Shown in pieces: positions 23,338 to 34,110 of a stretch of 64,000 nt of DNA; the stretch's first letter is position 1; each line of letters opens with the position of its first letter. Under the pieces are notes generated by a model. The model was not told the origin of the DNA and searched no databases. It was given only the letters and a program-made list of their open reading frames with translations. A program made the position numbers and the translations under genes. The DNA comes from Ampelocalamus luodianensis (lineage: Eukaryota > Streptophyta > Magnoliopsida > Poales > Poaceae). The stretch covers positions 83,827,020-83,891,019 of the forward strand of contig CM070634.1 in NCBI GenBank assembly GCA_036346255.1, written 5' to 3'.

Positions 23338-23925
23338 TGACGAGGATTGTTGACTAGTCAATGATCCGAGTATATCTTTATTCGCTTATTAATAAATAAG
23401 CACAGTTTTGCTGGGCCCAAGTTAGTTTTCTGGGCCTAAGATCAACTAAGTATTCAGAACGTGGGCCTAGAAGTCTTTTTTTTACCGTTCATAACTTCTT
23501 CCGGAGGCCTAGTTGGACCTCTCCAAGACCTCCTCCAGGACCTCTCCCCTGCAGAGGTGGTCCTAGAAGGTGATTGCCCACGTGTGGCTAATAACAGTTG
23601 CACGTGGAGATATCAGCTATAACGGTCATCACGAAAGGATGTGACGATTGGCGTGAAGAGACGCAACCCTTGGCGCAAAGAGGCACTACTGCAACTAACT
23701 GCTGACACTTGTAAAGCTATAAATAGCCTGGCCTATGTGCCTTTGTAAAGGAGATAGATACCGACTCGAATTCAGATTGAGATTTATAGTCTTTTCCCTG
23801 TAATCAGAGCATACTTTTTGCAATATACATCACTATTTCGAGTCCCTTGGCTAATAGATAGTAATCTCCATTTTCCTTTTATATTCTTGTTTGTCCGTTC
23901 GTTGACAAGAGTCCCAGACGTCGAC
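23338..23925 (+). repeat. 3' LTR of the Tat remnant
   Basis: The segment starts TGACGAGGATTG after a purine-rich tract and ends GACGTCGACA where B coding sequence begins. It has a TATA box (TATAAATA, 23718-23725) about 210 bp from its end, the usual layout of a short gypsy LTR. No second LTR is present in the window, so the borders are inferred from the end motifs and the change in neighbouring sequence. Confidence 0.55.
23718..23725 (+). promoter_or_regulatory. TATA box in the Tat LTR
   Basis: TATAAATA lies within CTATAAATAGCC, followed by a long pyrimidine- and AT-rich R/U5-like part. Confidence 0.6.
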
Positions 23926-23929
23926 ACAG

Positions 23930-25354
23930 TCTACCTTGGAGAAACGGATTCGTGATGCCCAACCAAACGATCCTGAGTATAAGGACATCAAGCTCAAGAT
24001 GGAAGAAGGAAAATTCAAAGATTTCACCAAAGAAGAACAAGATATACTTTGGATCAATGGATGTATCTGTGTACCAGATGTTGAAGGTCTAAGACAGCTA
24101 ATCCTAAAGGAAGCTCATGACTCCAAGTATTCCATTCACCCGAGAAGTATTAAGATGTATCAGGATATCAATAATAATTTTTGGTGGCTAAATTAAAGCG
24201 AGAAGTTGCAGAGTTTGTTGCCTTGTGCGACATATGTCAGAAGGTAGAGGCAAAGCATCAGAGGCCAACAGGTCTGTTGCAACCCCTGAAGATCCCAGAG
24301 TGGAAATGGGTTACGATTATCGAGCTGCCTAGGACTCAATCGGGTTACGATTCGATTTGGGTAATAGTTGATCGATTGACGAAGATTGCCCATTTCTTGC
24401 CAGTCAAAACCACTTACTCAGGAGATTGCTTTGCAGAGTTGTATATGACAAGGATTGTCAGTTTGCATGGTGTGCCTAAGAAGATAGTGTCAGATCGAGG
24501 ATCTCAGTTCACTTCTCGTTTTTGGCAGAGTCTACATGAAGCCTTGGGAACTCATCTAAATTTTAGTACTGCGTATCACCCTCAGATAGATGGGCAGAAT
24601 GAAAGAGTAAATCAATTATTGGAAGATATATTGAGAGCTTATGCTCTAGCTAATGCTACCAGTTGGGATAAGAGTTTGCCGTATGCAGAATTCTCCTACA
24701 ACAACAGTTATCAAGCCTGTCTACAGAAATCACCGTTTGAAGCTTTGTATGGTCGTGCATGCAGAACCCCTCTGAATTGGTCAGAGATAGCTAAACAAAA
24801 GGTATTTGGACTATATATTATTCAGGAAGCAGAAGACCAGGTTGCTATGATCAGGGAGAGATTAAAGATAGCTTAGTTCAGGCAGAAGAGCTATGCCGAT
24901 AATCGTCATCGTCATCGTGATCTCAGCTTTGAACCCGAGGATTTTGTATATCTTCGAGTCAGCCCGCTTAGAGGTGTTAAAGGTTTCATACCAAAGGGAA
25001 GATTACCCCTAGGTATGTTGGTCCGTTCAGAATTTTGGATCGCTGGGAAAAGTTGCCTACCAGTTGGAGATGCTACAGTCGTTAGCAGGACTGTGTGATG
25101 TTTTTCATGTTTCGCAGTTGAAGAAGTGTCTTCGTGTGCTTGAAGTGCAAACCCCTTTGGATTCAATTGAGTTAAAATAAGATCTCACCTACAAGGAGCA
25201 ACCAATCAAGATCTTGGATGTCGCAGAGTGTCAGACCAGAAGTAAGATCGTTCATTTTTGCAAAATTCAATGTAACAACCATTGAGAAGGAGAAGCAACG
25301 TGGGAGCGTGAAGAAGAGCTTAAAGCCAAGTTCCCTAGCCTTTTCTCTAGTTAG
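23930..25354 (+). pseudogene. pol: Element B integrase and chromodomain (broken)
   Basis: The first frame gives FTKEEQDILWINGCICVPDV and the zinc-module histidines (EAHDSKYSIHPRSIKMYQ). The second, 24181-24876, is open for 231 codons: CDICQKVEAKHQRP, IWVIVDRLTKIAHFLPVKTT, HGVPKKIVSDRGSQFTSRF, and HPQIDGQNERVNQLLEDILR with the catalytic Glu. The MDFITG first-Asp segment near 24310-24330 is altered (WVTIIELPRTQ), so that catalytic aspartate appears lost. The chromodomain (ILDVAECQTRSKI) is read at 25160-25354 in other frames with stops. CAG/CTG sites here look normal, unlike in A, K and J. Confidence 0.88.
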
Positions 25355-25380
25355 CCTGAATTTAGGGGTCGAGATTCCTT

Positions 25381-25391
25381 TAAGGGGGGAA
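25381..25391 (+). other. Polypurine tract of B
   Basis: A run of G flanked by A (TAAGGGGGGAA) lies just upstream of the LTR start TGTAACATCC at 25395. Confidence 0.82.
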
Positions 25392-25394
25392 GTT

Positions 25395-27252
25395 TGTAAC
25401 ATCCTAATTTTCTAAGCTTTAAAAATCTTTTAAGTAGTTTAGTCCTTCGGAAAATTCACTAGGAGATTTTGTTGGAATTTAAATAAAGGTTAAACACGGA
25501 CTTTTAGTAATATCAACATCAACAATTGTAAAAACTAATTTATTTGGGTTCTATGTGCTTGGATATATTTTCTAGATTTTTTTAGGATTTGTTCGAGTAC
25601 ATTTTCTATTTTCTAATTGCCATTTGCATTTTTTGGTATGTATAAAATAGAAAATCTATTTAGAATCTCTGAAATTTCTTTGGGCCAACTACTCCTTGCC
25701 CCGGCCCAATCCCATTAACTCTCGGCACATTTTCTCCTGTAGCCCATCTCCCTCACTCCTCCCCGCGCGCGTGCCGCATTGGCCCCACCCGTCAACTTTC
25801 GCATCACTTTTGCTACGCGTTGCTCACCAAGCCGCTGTCACTGCCAAGTGGGGCCATGGTGGTACTATTCATCATCTCTGCTCCATTTTGATTCTCCCGT
25901 GCGTGCTCCGCCACTGTACTCGACGCAAACTCTATCTTCCCAATGCTATTTAAAGCCCCCACTCACGTCATGAGGTTCGTCCACACCCCTATCGCCTTTT
26001 CCCTAAGAGCTGAAACCCTAGAGCGCCGCCTCTTTGTCGAATTCTGAGCTTTTGCCATAGTGCCACCGTGAGCTTCTTCGCCAGATTCCTCTGCCATCGG
26101 TGAGCTCCAGCCATCGTCGAGTGCACCCATGAGTTCGCCGCATCATGGGCTACCTAATGCCTGCACTCTTCTTCCCGGAGAAGCCCAAGTTCGTCGTCAC
26201 CGTGTCAAGCCGCACTGCTCCACCACTTAGCGCATCACCGCCATCGCTGCGGTCATTGCTGGCGAGATCTAACCACATCACCAATTTCGTTGTGTCGCGC
26301 TGGTCCAGATGCATATCTCTGCCGCCGCCAAATCGTCGCCGTTCACCAAAACCGATGGTCACCGGAGCCTCACCGTCGTTTAGTCGACGTGGTCGTCCAC
26401 GTTAACCACCAGCTCAGCACCTGTGCGTGTGTGTCAGCCTACATGGTGTCCCCGAAAGTGCCACATGCGCGTGTGCGTGGCATAGTCAGATCCAAACCCT
26501 GGTACAATTTCCATAGACCTAGTCCACCATAGACTGAATCAATGACTTGTGGGTCCCTCATGTCAGCCTTAGCACCTTTTCTCCCGGATATATCTTAATT
26601 CTGAAAATACCAGGGATGGCGTCAGCATGCGTCATAATCTGATTTTTCTATAGAAAAATAATTTGGGTTAATTCCACAAATTCCTTTTTGAGTATTTCTT
26701 TAGATTAGATCTTCCAAAAGCCATATCTTCTTCATCCGAACTCCGATTGAGCTCATTCAAATTTATAAATTCATATAAATTCAAGTTCTATTTTATTGAG
26801 ATTTTTATTTAATTTTTGGAGTTGATTTTCCTCTCTGTTGTATTTATTTTTGTTTATTTATTTCGTTTGCAAGTAGGCGTTGATACTTCGAGGATTTTTT
26901 GTCAATGTTTGAGATGAAGTTTCAGAAAAGTTTTCTTATGATTAGTGCTACCTACACTGATTATATCGTGTGGCTAAAGTTTACAACCTCTACAGAGTGT
27001 TAAACAATCTATTCGAATAGCCGCGTCCGCGGTCATGGACATTTGGGAAGGGACAGTTGTGTGATATAAGTCATGTGGTTGTGTGAAATAAATTGATTAG
27101 GCTTTGTGTCCTTTGTGAAAACAACTGTTAAATTATTATCGTTTATTTGTTTTGGATTATGTTTTCAATCTATTATTTGGATTCAATTGCAAATGTTGCT
27201 TTTATGCAAAAGAACCACATAAGCTATTTTCTTTGGAAAAGGCCATCATATA
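25395..27252 (+). repeat. 3' LTR of B, internally deleted and truncated
   Basis: It starts TGTAACATCC, tracks the A LTR, then jumps at about 26905 to sequence equivalent to A 5217 onward. It contains the TATTCGAATA block (27010-27019). It stops at 27252, where LTR D begins, so its own end is missing. GC-rich frames at 25700-26530 are LTR sequence, not genes. Confidence 0.8.
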
Positions 27253-27975
27253 TGTAACATCCCAAATTTCCTGAGTTTTTGAAGATTTTCAAAATAAAAA
27301 TAACCATTTGCTTTTTCCTGTCGTGTTAAAGCTTAAACTGAAATTTCATAAATAAAAAACCATTTAAATTGAGTGAAACCAACTTCAATTAAAATAAAAA
27401 GTTAGTTTATTTGAGCTTCCTGGATTTTATTTGGATTTTAAGCCTTTATTGCATTTTCTGGATTTTAATTTGGCTTTTCCTTTTTGTTTGAAGCCAAAAA
27501 CCTATTTTGTTTGCAAAATTAAAAATTAAAGTATAGCTAAAATTATTTTTATTAAGTTCTAAATAATGCAAGGTACTTCTGTGAATTTTCCTGGAATTTT
27601 TAGACTCTATTAACTATTTTTCTAAAAGTCTTTTTGCTTTTTTGGGATTTCTTTATTCGAAAATCCATTTAAAATCTTTTTCCGGCTTTGGGCCGAATCT
27701 CTTCGGCCAATTCCTCTCCCCCCCTCGCGCGGCCCAATGCCGGCCCGCTCCGCTTGCCTCCGTCTTCCCCCCCTTCGGGATCCGTCCGATCGAAATCAGA
27801 CGGCTCAACCTCAGCCACGCCCGCCTCCTTTGCCGACCGTCCGATCGAAATCGAATGGCCCCTCGCTCGTCGTCCTCCTTCGGGACCCCCCTTCTTCCTC
27901 GCGCGTCCGTGCGCGGCACCGCGCCGTGAATCCCGCCGACCCCGTCACCTCCGCGTCTTCTCGTTGCCTCCCCAC
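27253..27975 (+). repeat. LTR D, 5' portion
   Basis: It begins TGTAACATCCCAAATTTCC inside the B LTR, has the AT-rich start and then the GC-rich block (27680-27975) typical of the long gypsy LTRs here, and ends where Sirevirus sequence begins. The exact right border is uncertain (about 27960-27990). The matching 3' portion was not found in the window. Confidence 0.55.
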
Positions 27976-28835
27976 AGAGAGCTAGACCATGCGAGATTGA
28001 GCTATCAACACATGATGAGACTCAAGCTACTAGACAAGACCCCTCTTAATAGTACAGCAAACCTATACTAGCAATCCAGTCTTCCAACCAAACACCAAGA
28101 CCGGTAAAAGACTATGAATACATCCTTAGCCCTAGCTAGTCATACATTCGCTGTGAGCATCCTCTAGAGGCTTGACGATGCATATCTTTACTTCAAGTTC
28201 GGGTTATTATCTTGATATGCATCAACTTATGATGCATCCTTCACTTGCCCTCCATCAACATATGATGGGTTTTCTCTTGACTTGAAGATCAACTCATGAT
28301 CATCTCCTCTTCGGAATCTTGATGTGCATCAGCACATGATGCATCCTCTTGTTAAACCTTAACTTGATAATGATCAACTCAGGATGTCATCCAAAGTCTC
28401 CATCATCATAGAACATAACCTATTTATCCAACTCATGAAAAATGTTAGTCCCACAATGTCATTAACATTAATTATCAAAATACATGCATTAAATCTTTCG
28501 AACTAGCCATTACTGTCAGGTGCGGTGCTACCACCAACTAGAATACGGTATTACCGCACAACGGTAATACCACTCGGCTATATCGGTGTTACCAATTTCC
28601 AAAGGATAAGAAACTCAAGAAAAACACCCTCTAGAAAAAGCGTACTGCCATGTGAAACTCGGTATTATCGACTTGTGGTAATACCGCAGAAGAATTGTGA
28701 TCATACCGATTTTAGGTTTCAAGAAAAACTCCCAAAAACAACCTCTCTGGTTCACGACCAGGTCTACTACCAAGTCCTCGATCAAGTCCTCGGTCTTCGA
28801 CTAGGTCTATGACTAGGTCCACAACCAGGTCCTAG
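27976..28835 (-). repeat. E 3' LTR, first part
   Basis: The 28380-28835 part matches 48785-49200. It contains short inverted motifs of the GGTAATACC / GGTATTACC type (about 28540-28690) and the beginning of a 12-bp minisatellite (28750-28835). The leftmost 400 bp have no second copy, so the outer border is uncertain. Confidence 0.68.
28750..28835. repeat. 12-bp minisatellite in E LTR (continues at 33163-33312)
   Basis: Imperfect tandem units resemble GACCAGGTCTTC / TACGACCAGGTC. CACTA F is inserted within the array, which resumes at 33163 and ends near 33312. The other E LTR has its copy at about 49155-49370. The unit length is a multiple of three, which produces a repetitive VEDLVEGL-like frame on the minus strand. 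I regard that frame as an artefact of the repeat. Confidence 0.8.
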
Positions 28836-28990
28836 CACTACAACATGAACACCCCTTTGCCAACGCATACGTTGAAACGCTCTATGCATGTGTTGCGAAG
28901 TAATACTATGGCTACGCATAATATGTGTTGCAAAACCTATTCGTCGTAAATCATGTTAATGGCTACAGATAACATGCGTTGTAACCTTAT
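28836..28990. repeat. CACTA F left terminal and subterminal repeats
   Basis: The terminal inverted repeat is followed by several short motifs such as CAACGCATACGTTG and TATGCGTTGCAA in both directions. These are the type of sites bound by CACTA TnpA-like proteins. The counterpart at the right end is 32990-33162. Confidence 0.8.
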
Positions 28991-29179
28991 GCGTTGCAAA
29001 CATTTGAAATGCCTAGTTTTTTCTATTTCTTTTTGCTTACCTACAAAATACCATTGTAATACAAATCTCTTGTTTTTTTTCCTGTTCCATATGCACGGCT
29101 ATTGTAATGCAAATCTCTTGTTTTTTTTCTGTTCATATTGTGTTTCCTCATATTTGTCGGGGGAAAATCTAGGCAAATT

Positions 29180-29769
29180 AATAGCGCCAAATGAAAAAGT
29201 CAAACCTGCCGGGCAAACGAAAAATGCAGCGCGAAATGAAAAACGAAGCGCCAAATGAAAATGCGAACGCGCGATCCACTCTGCACCTTATCTTGTTCCC
29301 CTCCCAAACATCCTCCCCCACCCAGCGGCCAGCGCCACCCTCCCCGCGCCTCCCCTCCTCCCCAGCCGCCAAACTCCCCAGTGCAGCCCCAACTCCCCGC
29401 ACCGCCCCCTTCCTCCCCGCGCCCCCCTTTCGTCCCAGCGTCGCCCCCTTCCGCCACCCTCCCCAGTGCTGCCCCCTTCCTCCAAGTGTTGCCCCCTTCC
29501 TCCCCGCGCCCCCCTTCCTCCCAGTGCCGCTCCCCTCCTCCAGCGGCCAGCGCCAAACCGCCTCACACGCCTCGCCAAACCGCCGCCCCGCGCCTCCCTC
29601 ACCTGTCGTCTGCATCTCTCTGTCTCGCCCAAATCCACCACCCCCACATCTCGTCTGTCATCTCTTCCATCCCCATCCCGTCCTCGCAGATTTCAAATCC
29701 ACGTCCAGGGCTCCGTCGCCGCTGCCGATCCTGCGAGATCCGCGACCGCCGCTGCTGGAGAAATCGAGT
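29180..29769 (+). other. GC-rich leader upstream of the DRP2 piece in F
   Basis: From about 29280 this is a C-rich stretch with many CCCCCTTCCTCC-type repeats. Because it leads directly into the DRP2 start codon, it is probably the promoter/5' UTR captured together with that gene. Proline- or glycine-rich open frames on both strands are a by-product of composition. Confidence 0.5.
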
Positions 29770-30025
29770 ATGGAGGCCATGGAGGAGCTGTCGCAGCTGT
29801 CCAAGTCCATGTGCCAGGCAGCCTTGCTCCTCCCCTCCGCCGACCCCTCCGACCACGCCTCGCCGTGGCGCCCTCCACCTTCCTCAACATCGTCGCCCTG
29901 GGAAACGTCGTAAGTATCGGCCACCGCTCGTGCTCCGATCTGATCTATTAGTGCAGGGCCACCGGCAAGACGGCCATGCTGAATAGCCTCTTCGGGCACC
30001 CCGTGCTGGTGGGCTTCTACCCGAG
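29770..30025 (+). pseudogene. Captured fragment of a dynamin-related protein (DRP2-like)
   Basis: The ATG at 29770 begins MEAMEELSQLSKSM, the N-terminus of plant DRP2/dynamin-2, a GTPase in clathrin-coated vesicle formation. A one-base frameshift near 29865 is followed by STFLNIVALGNV up to a GTAAGT donor at 29910. A 47-bp intron ends in GTGCAG at 29956. The next exon piece resumes with ATGKTAMLNSLFGHPVL, the P-loop region, lacking a couple of bases at the junction. Homology stops soon after 30010. The retained intron shows genomic DNA, not cDNA, was captured. It is non-functional as dynamin because only the start of the GTPase domain is present. Confidence 0.82.
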
Positions 30026-30154
30026 TAGCTCTGCTTTCTCTTCCTCCCTTTTTTCTCCTCGGCGACCTCTACTTCACCCGCGTCGAGGAGGTCGACGACG
30101 TCAGTACGTGCCCTCCTCCCGTCTCTCTCCATCCGTTCTTGGTCTCCCATAAAT

Positions 30155-30631
30155 TGCAATACTGTTCTATCTATTCTCGCGGTGGATTATCCACTTGATA
30201 AGGTTTCTTGCTATGTTTCTGATGATGGTGCTGCAATGCTAACATTTGAAGCATTGTCTGAAACATCTGAATTTGCAAAGAAATGGGTTCCTTTCTGCAA
30301 AAAGTATTGCATTGAACCGCATGCTCAAGAGTGGTACTTCCAATAGAAGATAGGCTACCTTAAAGATAAGGTGGCACCAAACTTTGTTAGGCAGAGGAGA
30401 GCAATGAAGGTGCATTATTTGGTCTCTCCTGTAATGCTTTGTTATGGTCCTTTATTTGATAGTCATGCTAATTAAGCCAAGCTTGAATTTTTCAGAGAGT
30501 ATGAGGAATTCAAGGTTAGAATCAATGTGTTGGTTGCTAAAGCCCAGAAAGTTCTTGAGGAAGGGTGGACAATGCAGGATGGAACTCCCTGGCCTGGAAA
30601 CAACGTTCGTGATCATCCTGGAATGATTCAG
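30155..30631 (+). pseudogene. Captured fragment of a cellulose synthase catalytic subunit (CesA-like)
   Basis: CesA proteins polymerise glucan chains at the plasma membrane. The first exon piece (30155-30409) reads NTVLSILAVDYPLDKV, SCYVSDDGAAMLTFEAL and FAKKWVPFCKKYCIEP, containing the DDG motif of the catalytic domain. It has an in-frame TAG at 30344-30346 where CesAs have Gln (a CAG to TAG change). Intron 30410-30495 (GT...TTTTTCAG) separates it from exon 30496-30631, REYEEFKVRINVLVAKAQKV and MQDGTPWPGNNVRDHPG, ending at a GT donor. Homology stops there. Membrane segments and QxxRW are absent. The fragment lies downstream of the DRP2 piece on the same strand. Confidence 0.9.
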
Positions 30632-30683
30632 GTGTGTTTCCACAATTTGCGGTGTTACTCACTACATATGTTGTCTTGTTTTT

Positions 30684-30845
30684 ATGGACTCCCTTTTGCC
30701 AGTTGATCTCAAAGATAGCCTCTTACATGTTAATCACTATGATGGTTATCACTCTGATGTGTATCATCAACTGCTTGTTATTGAGGATATAGATGAAAAT
30801 CCTATTCCTGCACAATTGCCTTTGCGTCAGGAGGATTCCACCTAG
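30684..30845 (+). CDS. Small ORF of unknown origin in CACTA F
   Basis: A 53-codon frame opens MDSLLPVDLKDSLLHVNHYD, continues through DVYHQLLVIEDIDENPIPAQ and ends TAG at 30843. It is acidic and has the codon texture of real coding sequence, unlike its AT-rich surroundings. It may be an exon of a fourth captured gene or part of a lost CACTA gene. I do not recognise the family. Confidence 0.35.
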   Translation: MDSLLPVDLKDSLLHVNHYDGYHSDVYHQLLVIEDIDENPIPAQLPLRQEDST

Positions 30846-31941
30846 CAGCACCCTCCTTCCTGAGAACTCAAAATATTAGGAATGGATTGGTAAGGACTAA
30901 GGAGTATTTCCTAGTTGCTCAAGTTGACTATATGGTTTGGCTTCTGGTAACCTTCAAGTTTGTGCCTCCATGTAGGGAATAACCTCTGAGAAACTGTGAA
31001 CTGGGCAATATTTGCATTTCAGAAGCTTGTCATTACTAGATTATTAGAGGAGCCAAGGTTGTTAAAAAATAAAATACATTTAGCTTTATCTTTTTTTAGT
31101 TGAAATCAATGGCATAATCTCCATAATGTAAGGCTCCATGCCAGTTCCTGATAATAAATAACCATCTATGCTTGTTTGAAAATATAACATAGACACAACT
31201 TTAGAAGTTGAACCTTATATATTTATATTACCTATAAAAAGAAGAAGAATGGAACTTGGCAAACTACTAAATATTGATACTCCTAGACATGTTAAACTAT
31301 CCACTGATATCTATTTTTCAATAAAAATAAATAAATTCATTACACACTCGATGAAGTTACTAATTGATTCCCTGTTTTTTCTCAGGCTCTTTGAACATGT
31401 CCTCAAAGTTAAATAGTACTACATTAACAATGGGACCACTAAAATGCAAGGTGATAAATCCTGTTGTTGTTTTACAGAGTGATTTTTGTATAAAATTTCC
31501 ATGATTGCTCAAGGTTAATCATTAAGCATATATTAGCAGCTCCATATAGGGCTTTGTAAGATAAAATGCCTTGCCATTTCAAGCTTTACATTTGACTTGG
31601 CTGCACTGTTAACTTTTAGGCCATGAAATATACAGTGCAATTTTTTGTGTGTGGAGAACTCAAATTGACTCCTTTTTTTAACTCGTATTGTAACTTTGAG
31701 GGTCTATAGCTCCATATGGTGTTATATCACAAATGTTTTCAATAAAGCTGCGAAAGTTTTTGTGTTGAATTTTCATTTAGCTTAAAATAAAATGGTTTTG
31801 TTATGGTGAATTGGTCTCATTTCTGGATGGCAGCCATTGCTGGCATTGGAACAAAAGCAGCATTCGCAATGCTTGGGACCTTTTATCTTCCATTTGAGTT
31901 TTGTAAAGATTGTTTATCTTCCATTTTCTTTAATTTGGCAG

Positions 31942-32038
31942 GCAATACAGAGAATACTTTAAGCATATTTTGGAATATCTGACATCATTTCTGTATCACA
32001 CAGAGCCATTGCAAGACATCGAGAAGATTTTTACGAAG
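31942..32038 (+). pseudogene. Captured exon of a splicing factor SF3a60 (SF3A3)-like gene
   Basis: A 97-bp segment bounded by TTTGGCAG before and AAG/GT after reads QYREYFKHILEYLTSF and HTEPLQDIEKIFTK. This resembles the segment of plant SF3a60 (U2 snRNP subunit, ATROPOS in Arabidopsis) that has LLEYL, RTEPLQDLD and a following Lys-Val. The exact intron-type borders and the open frame support a captured exon. It is short, so the assignment is by motif only. Confidence 0.6.
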
Positions 32039-32990
32039 GTCAATTAATTTCTTTTACTTTTGAGTATCTTGTCTGGCTTCTGTGCTCCAACAGGCTTATG
32101 TGATGACATTGTGTTTCGTTTAGGATCTCATTATCTATTTCCAATGTGCTTTTAATCAGGATCTATTTTAGGCATGTTGTTTTAGGTTATCATCCACTCA
32201 ACAATACACCTAACTGGGCTATATGCCCAGATACAAGAAAATTTGATGGGTAGTGCATAACCGAGCTCATTTTTATACTGTATCATTGCCATTCCGATGT
32301 ATCAGTCCTGAACAAAATTAGATGTGGTAACAATTGATATGGCCATACAAATGCTACAAATTGATTGGTCATGCTGTAGAAGCTGATATTCCGTGGCTAT
32401 CAACTTATGTACGGTGCTCCTCTTAGTTTTGTTACTTTAATATTGTGATTCTGTTTTTTTCCTAATAGTGTATTAATAGGCTCTAATTTTTCATTGTAGG
32501 TTGATAAGATAAATGTATGATGCTATGGATGACATGTTCAATGCAAGGTGGAGAATGGTGACATAGGCAGATGATCTTCATTACATTTAGATTACATTCT
32601 GTTAGGAAATGATGTTCAAGATCTTCATTACATTTAGATTTTATTCTATTAGGAAATGATGTTAAAGTAAAATATTTATATCATGTCTTATGTGGATGGT
32701 TCTCTGTGTAATGCAACAATTTGTTTATAATATATGAGTGTTCTTTTTAACCATGCTATGACCGATAATGATTTTTTTTACTTTGACTTCTACACACTTA
32801 TAATCGTTGCAGCAATCTAATTATATCCGTTGCCAAAATAGCAAAACTTATCTGTATGGCAAGCACCAACGCTTCTATGCGTTGTGACAATATAATTATA
32901 TCCATTGTTAAAATAGTAAAAGTCATCCATACATAATAAAAACCAACGTATACAAGTGTAGTTACAACATGATTATATCCGTTGCTACTT
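32039..32990. other. AT-rich right part of CACTA F, no gene seen
   Basis: Introns or spacer with no recognisable coding segment are seen. An imperfect direct repeat occurs at about 32570-32660 (GATCTTCATTACATTTAGATT twice, about 50 bp apart). Subterminal repeats begin near 32800. Confidence 0.5.
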
Positions 32991-33162
32991 CGCAATGCTT
33001 TTTCATATCTATTACCAACGCTTATTTATCTGTTGTAATAGACTCTCGCAACGGCCTCAATGGCAACGCATAGTAAATGCGTTGGTATAGATCGTACCAA
33101 CACTTATTTGGATTTTTACCAACGCATATATGCGTTAGCAAAGGGGTGTTCATCTTGTAGTG

Positions 33163-34110
33163 TAGATCAGGTCTTCGACAAGGTCTACGACCAGATCCAC
33201 GACTAGTTCTTCAACCCGGTCTTCGACTAGTTCTTCGACCAGATCTACGACCAGTCCTTCGACCAAGCCTTCGACCAGGTCTTCGACCAATCCTTCAACC
33301 ACGTCTTCGAGAACCTCTTTGTTAAAAACATACCGCCAACTAGATTTTGGTACTACCAACTTGCGGTAATACCGCTCATTAAATGCGGTCATACCGTTTT
33401 TGTGAATTCAAGAAACCTTATAAAAAAAAACTTCCTTTCTGTTATTGCGGTACCGCCAAATAAATATCGGTAACACCAACTACAGGTAATACTACTCAAT
33501 ACTTGCGGTCTTACCGAAATTGCAGAACAGATTTCCAGAGGGAAGACAAATGCAATGCATAACAAAAATGGCACAAAATAATCTTCAAGCCACTAGCCAT
33601 GATTCCTCTATTGTCTTTGCATTGCCATTACCATGTCACCATCCATAAACCAGGACTAAGCCTTTAAAACAACTTAGCACACACAATTGCAAATAATTGA
33701 ATATAAAGCAATGTGAGTATATATGAACTACACAAGTTTTATATACTCAAAGGATATGTTTTGAAGTAGAGATCCCCAATATATGTCGATAAAGAGATAT
33801 GGATCAATACTAATAAACCACAAAATATAGAGTGAACTCCCCTATATGTGTGCATACACGAATTTGTAATAAAAACATATACACATAATCAAGTTAGACT
33901 TTTAGTGGAGTTAAACCTACATTTTGGATCCGAGGAATCCGACAAGATATAGGAATATGATGTCGAATGCAAACCTCTTTGATTTTCACCTTTTCATCCA
34001 ATTGAGACTAAACAATAGGTATATCAATAAAAGTGTTAGTCTCACATATAGATTTGTCATTAATCATCAAAATACTCCATTAACTCATAATGGTAGGTCT
34101 AGATTTTTCA
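33163..34110 (-). repeat. E 3' LTR, second part (LTR start on the minus strand)
   Basis: It matches 49200-50109. The LTR start in its own direction is at 34110 (TGAAAAATCTAGACC), directly after the polypurine tract. GGTAATACCGC-type palindromes lie at 33362-33500. Confidence 0.75.

Larger units (their letters stand above)
23926..27252 (+). mobile_element. Element B: chromovirus of the A family, 5'-truncated
   Basis: Integrase to chromodomain, polypurine tract and part of the 3' LTR are present. RT and everything upstream are missing at the junction with the Tat LTR. The LTR (from 25395) lacks about 780 bp relative to the A LTR (A positions about 4437-5216) and is cut by LTR D at 27253. Divergence from A and J is greater than between A and J, so this is an older copy. 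Confidence 0.85.
28836..33162. mobile_element. CACTA element F with captured host gene pieces
   Basis: Ends are CACTACAACATGAACACCCC at 28836 and the matching inverted end at 33162, whose complement reads CACTACAAGATGAACACCCC. The flanking 3-bp duplication is TAG (28833-28835 and 33163-33165). Subterminal repeats built on CAACGCAT / ATGCGTTG occur near both ends. At 4327 bp it has no recognisable CACTA transposase, so it is non-autonomous. Between the ends are pieces of at least three plant genes, all on the plus strand: a Pack-CACTA arrangement. Confidence 0.93.

Noticed and set aside
29178..29999. Several long overlapping frames on both strands in the C-rich block of CACTA F
   Set aside because: Low-complexity Pro/Ser or Gly/Arg translations from biased composition. 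Only the DRP2 frame from 29770 has family motifs.
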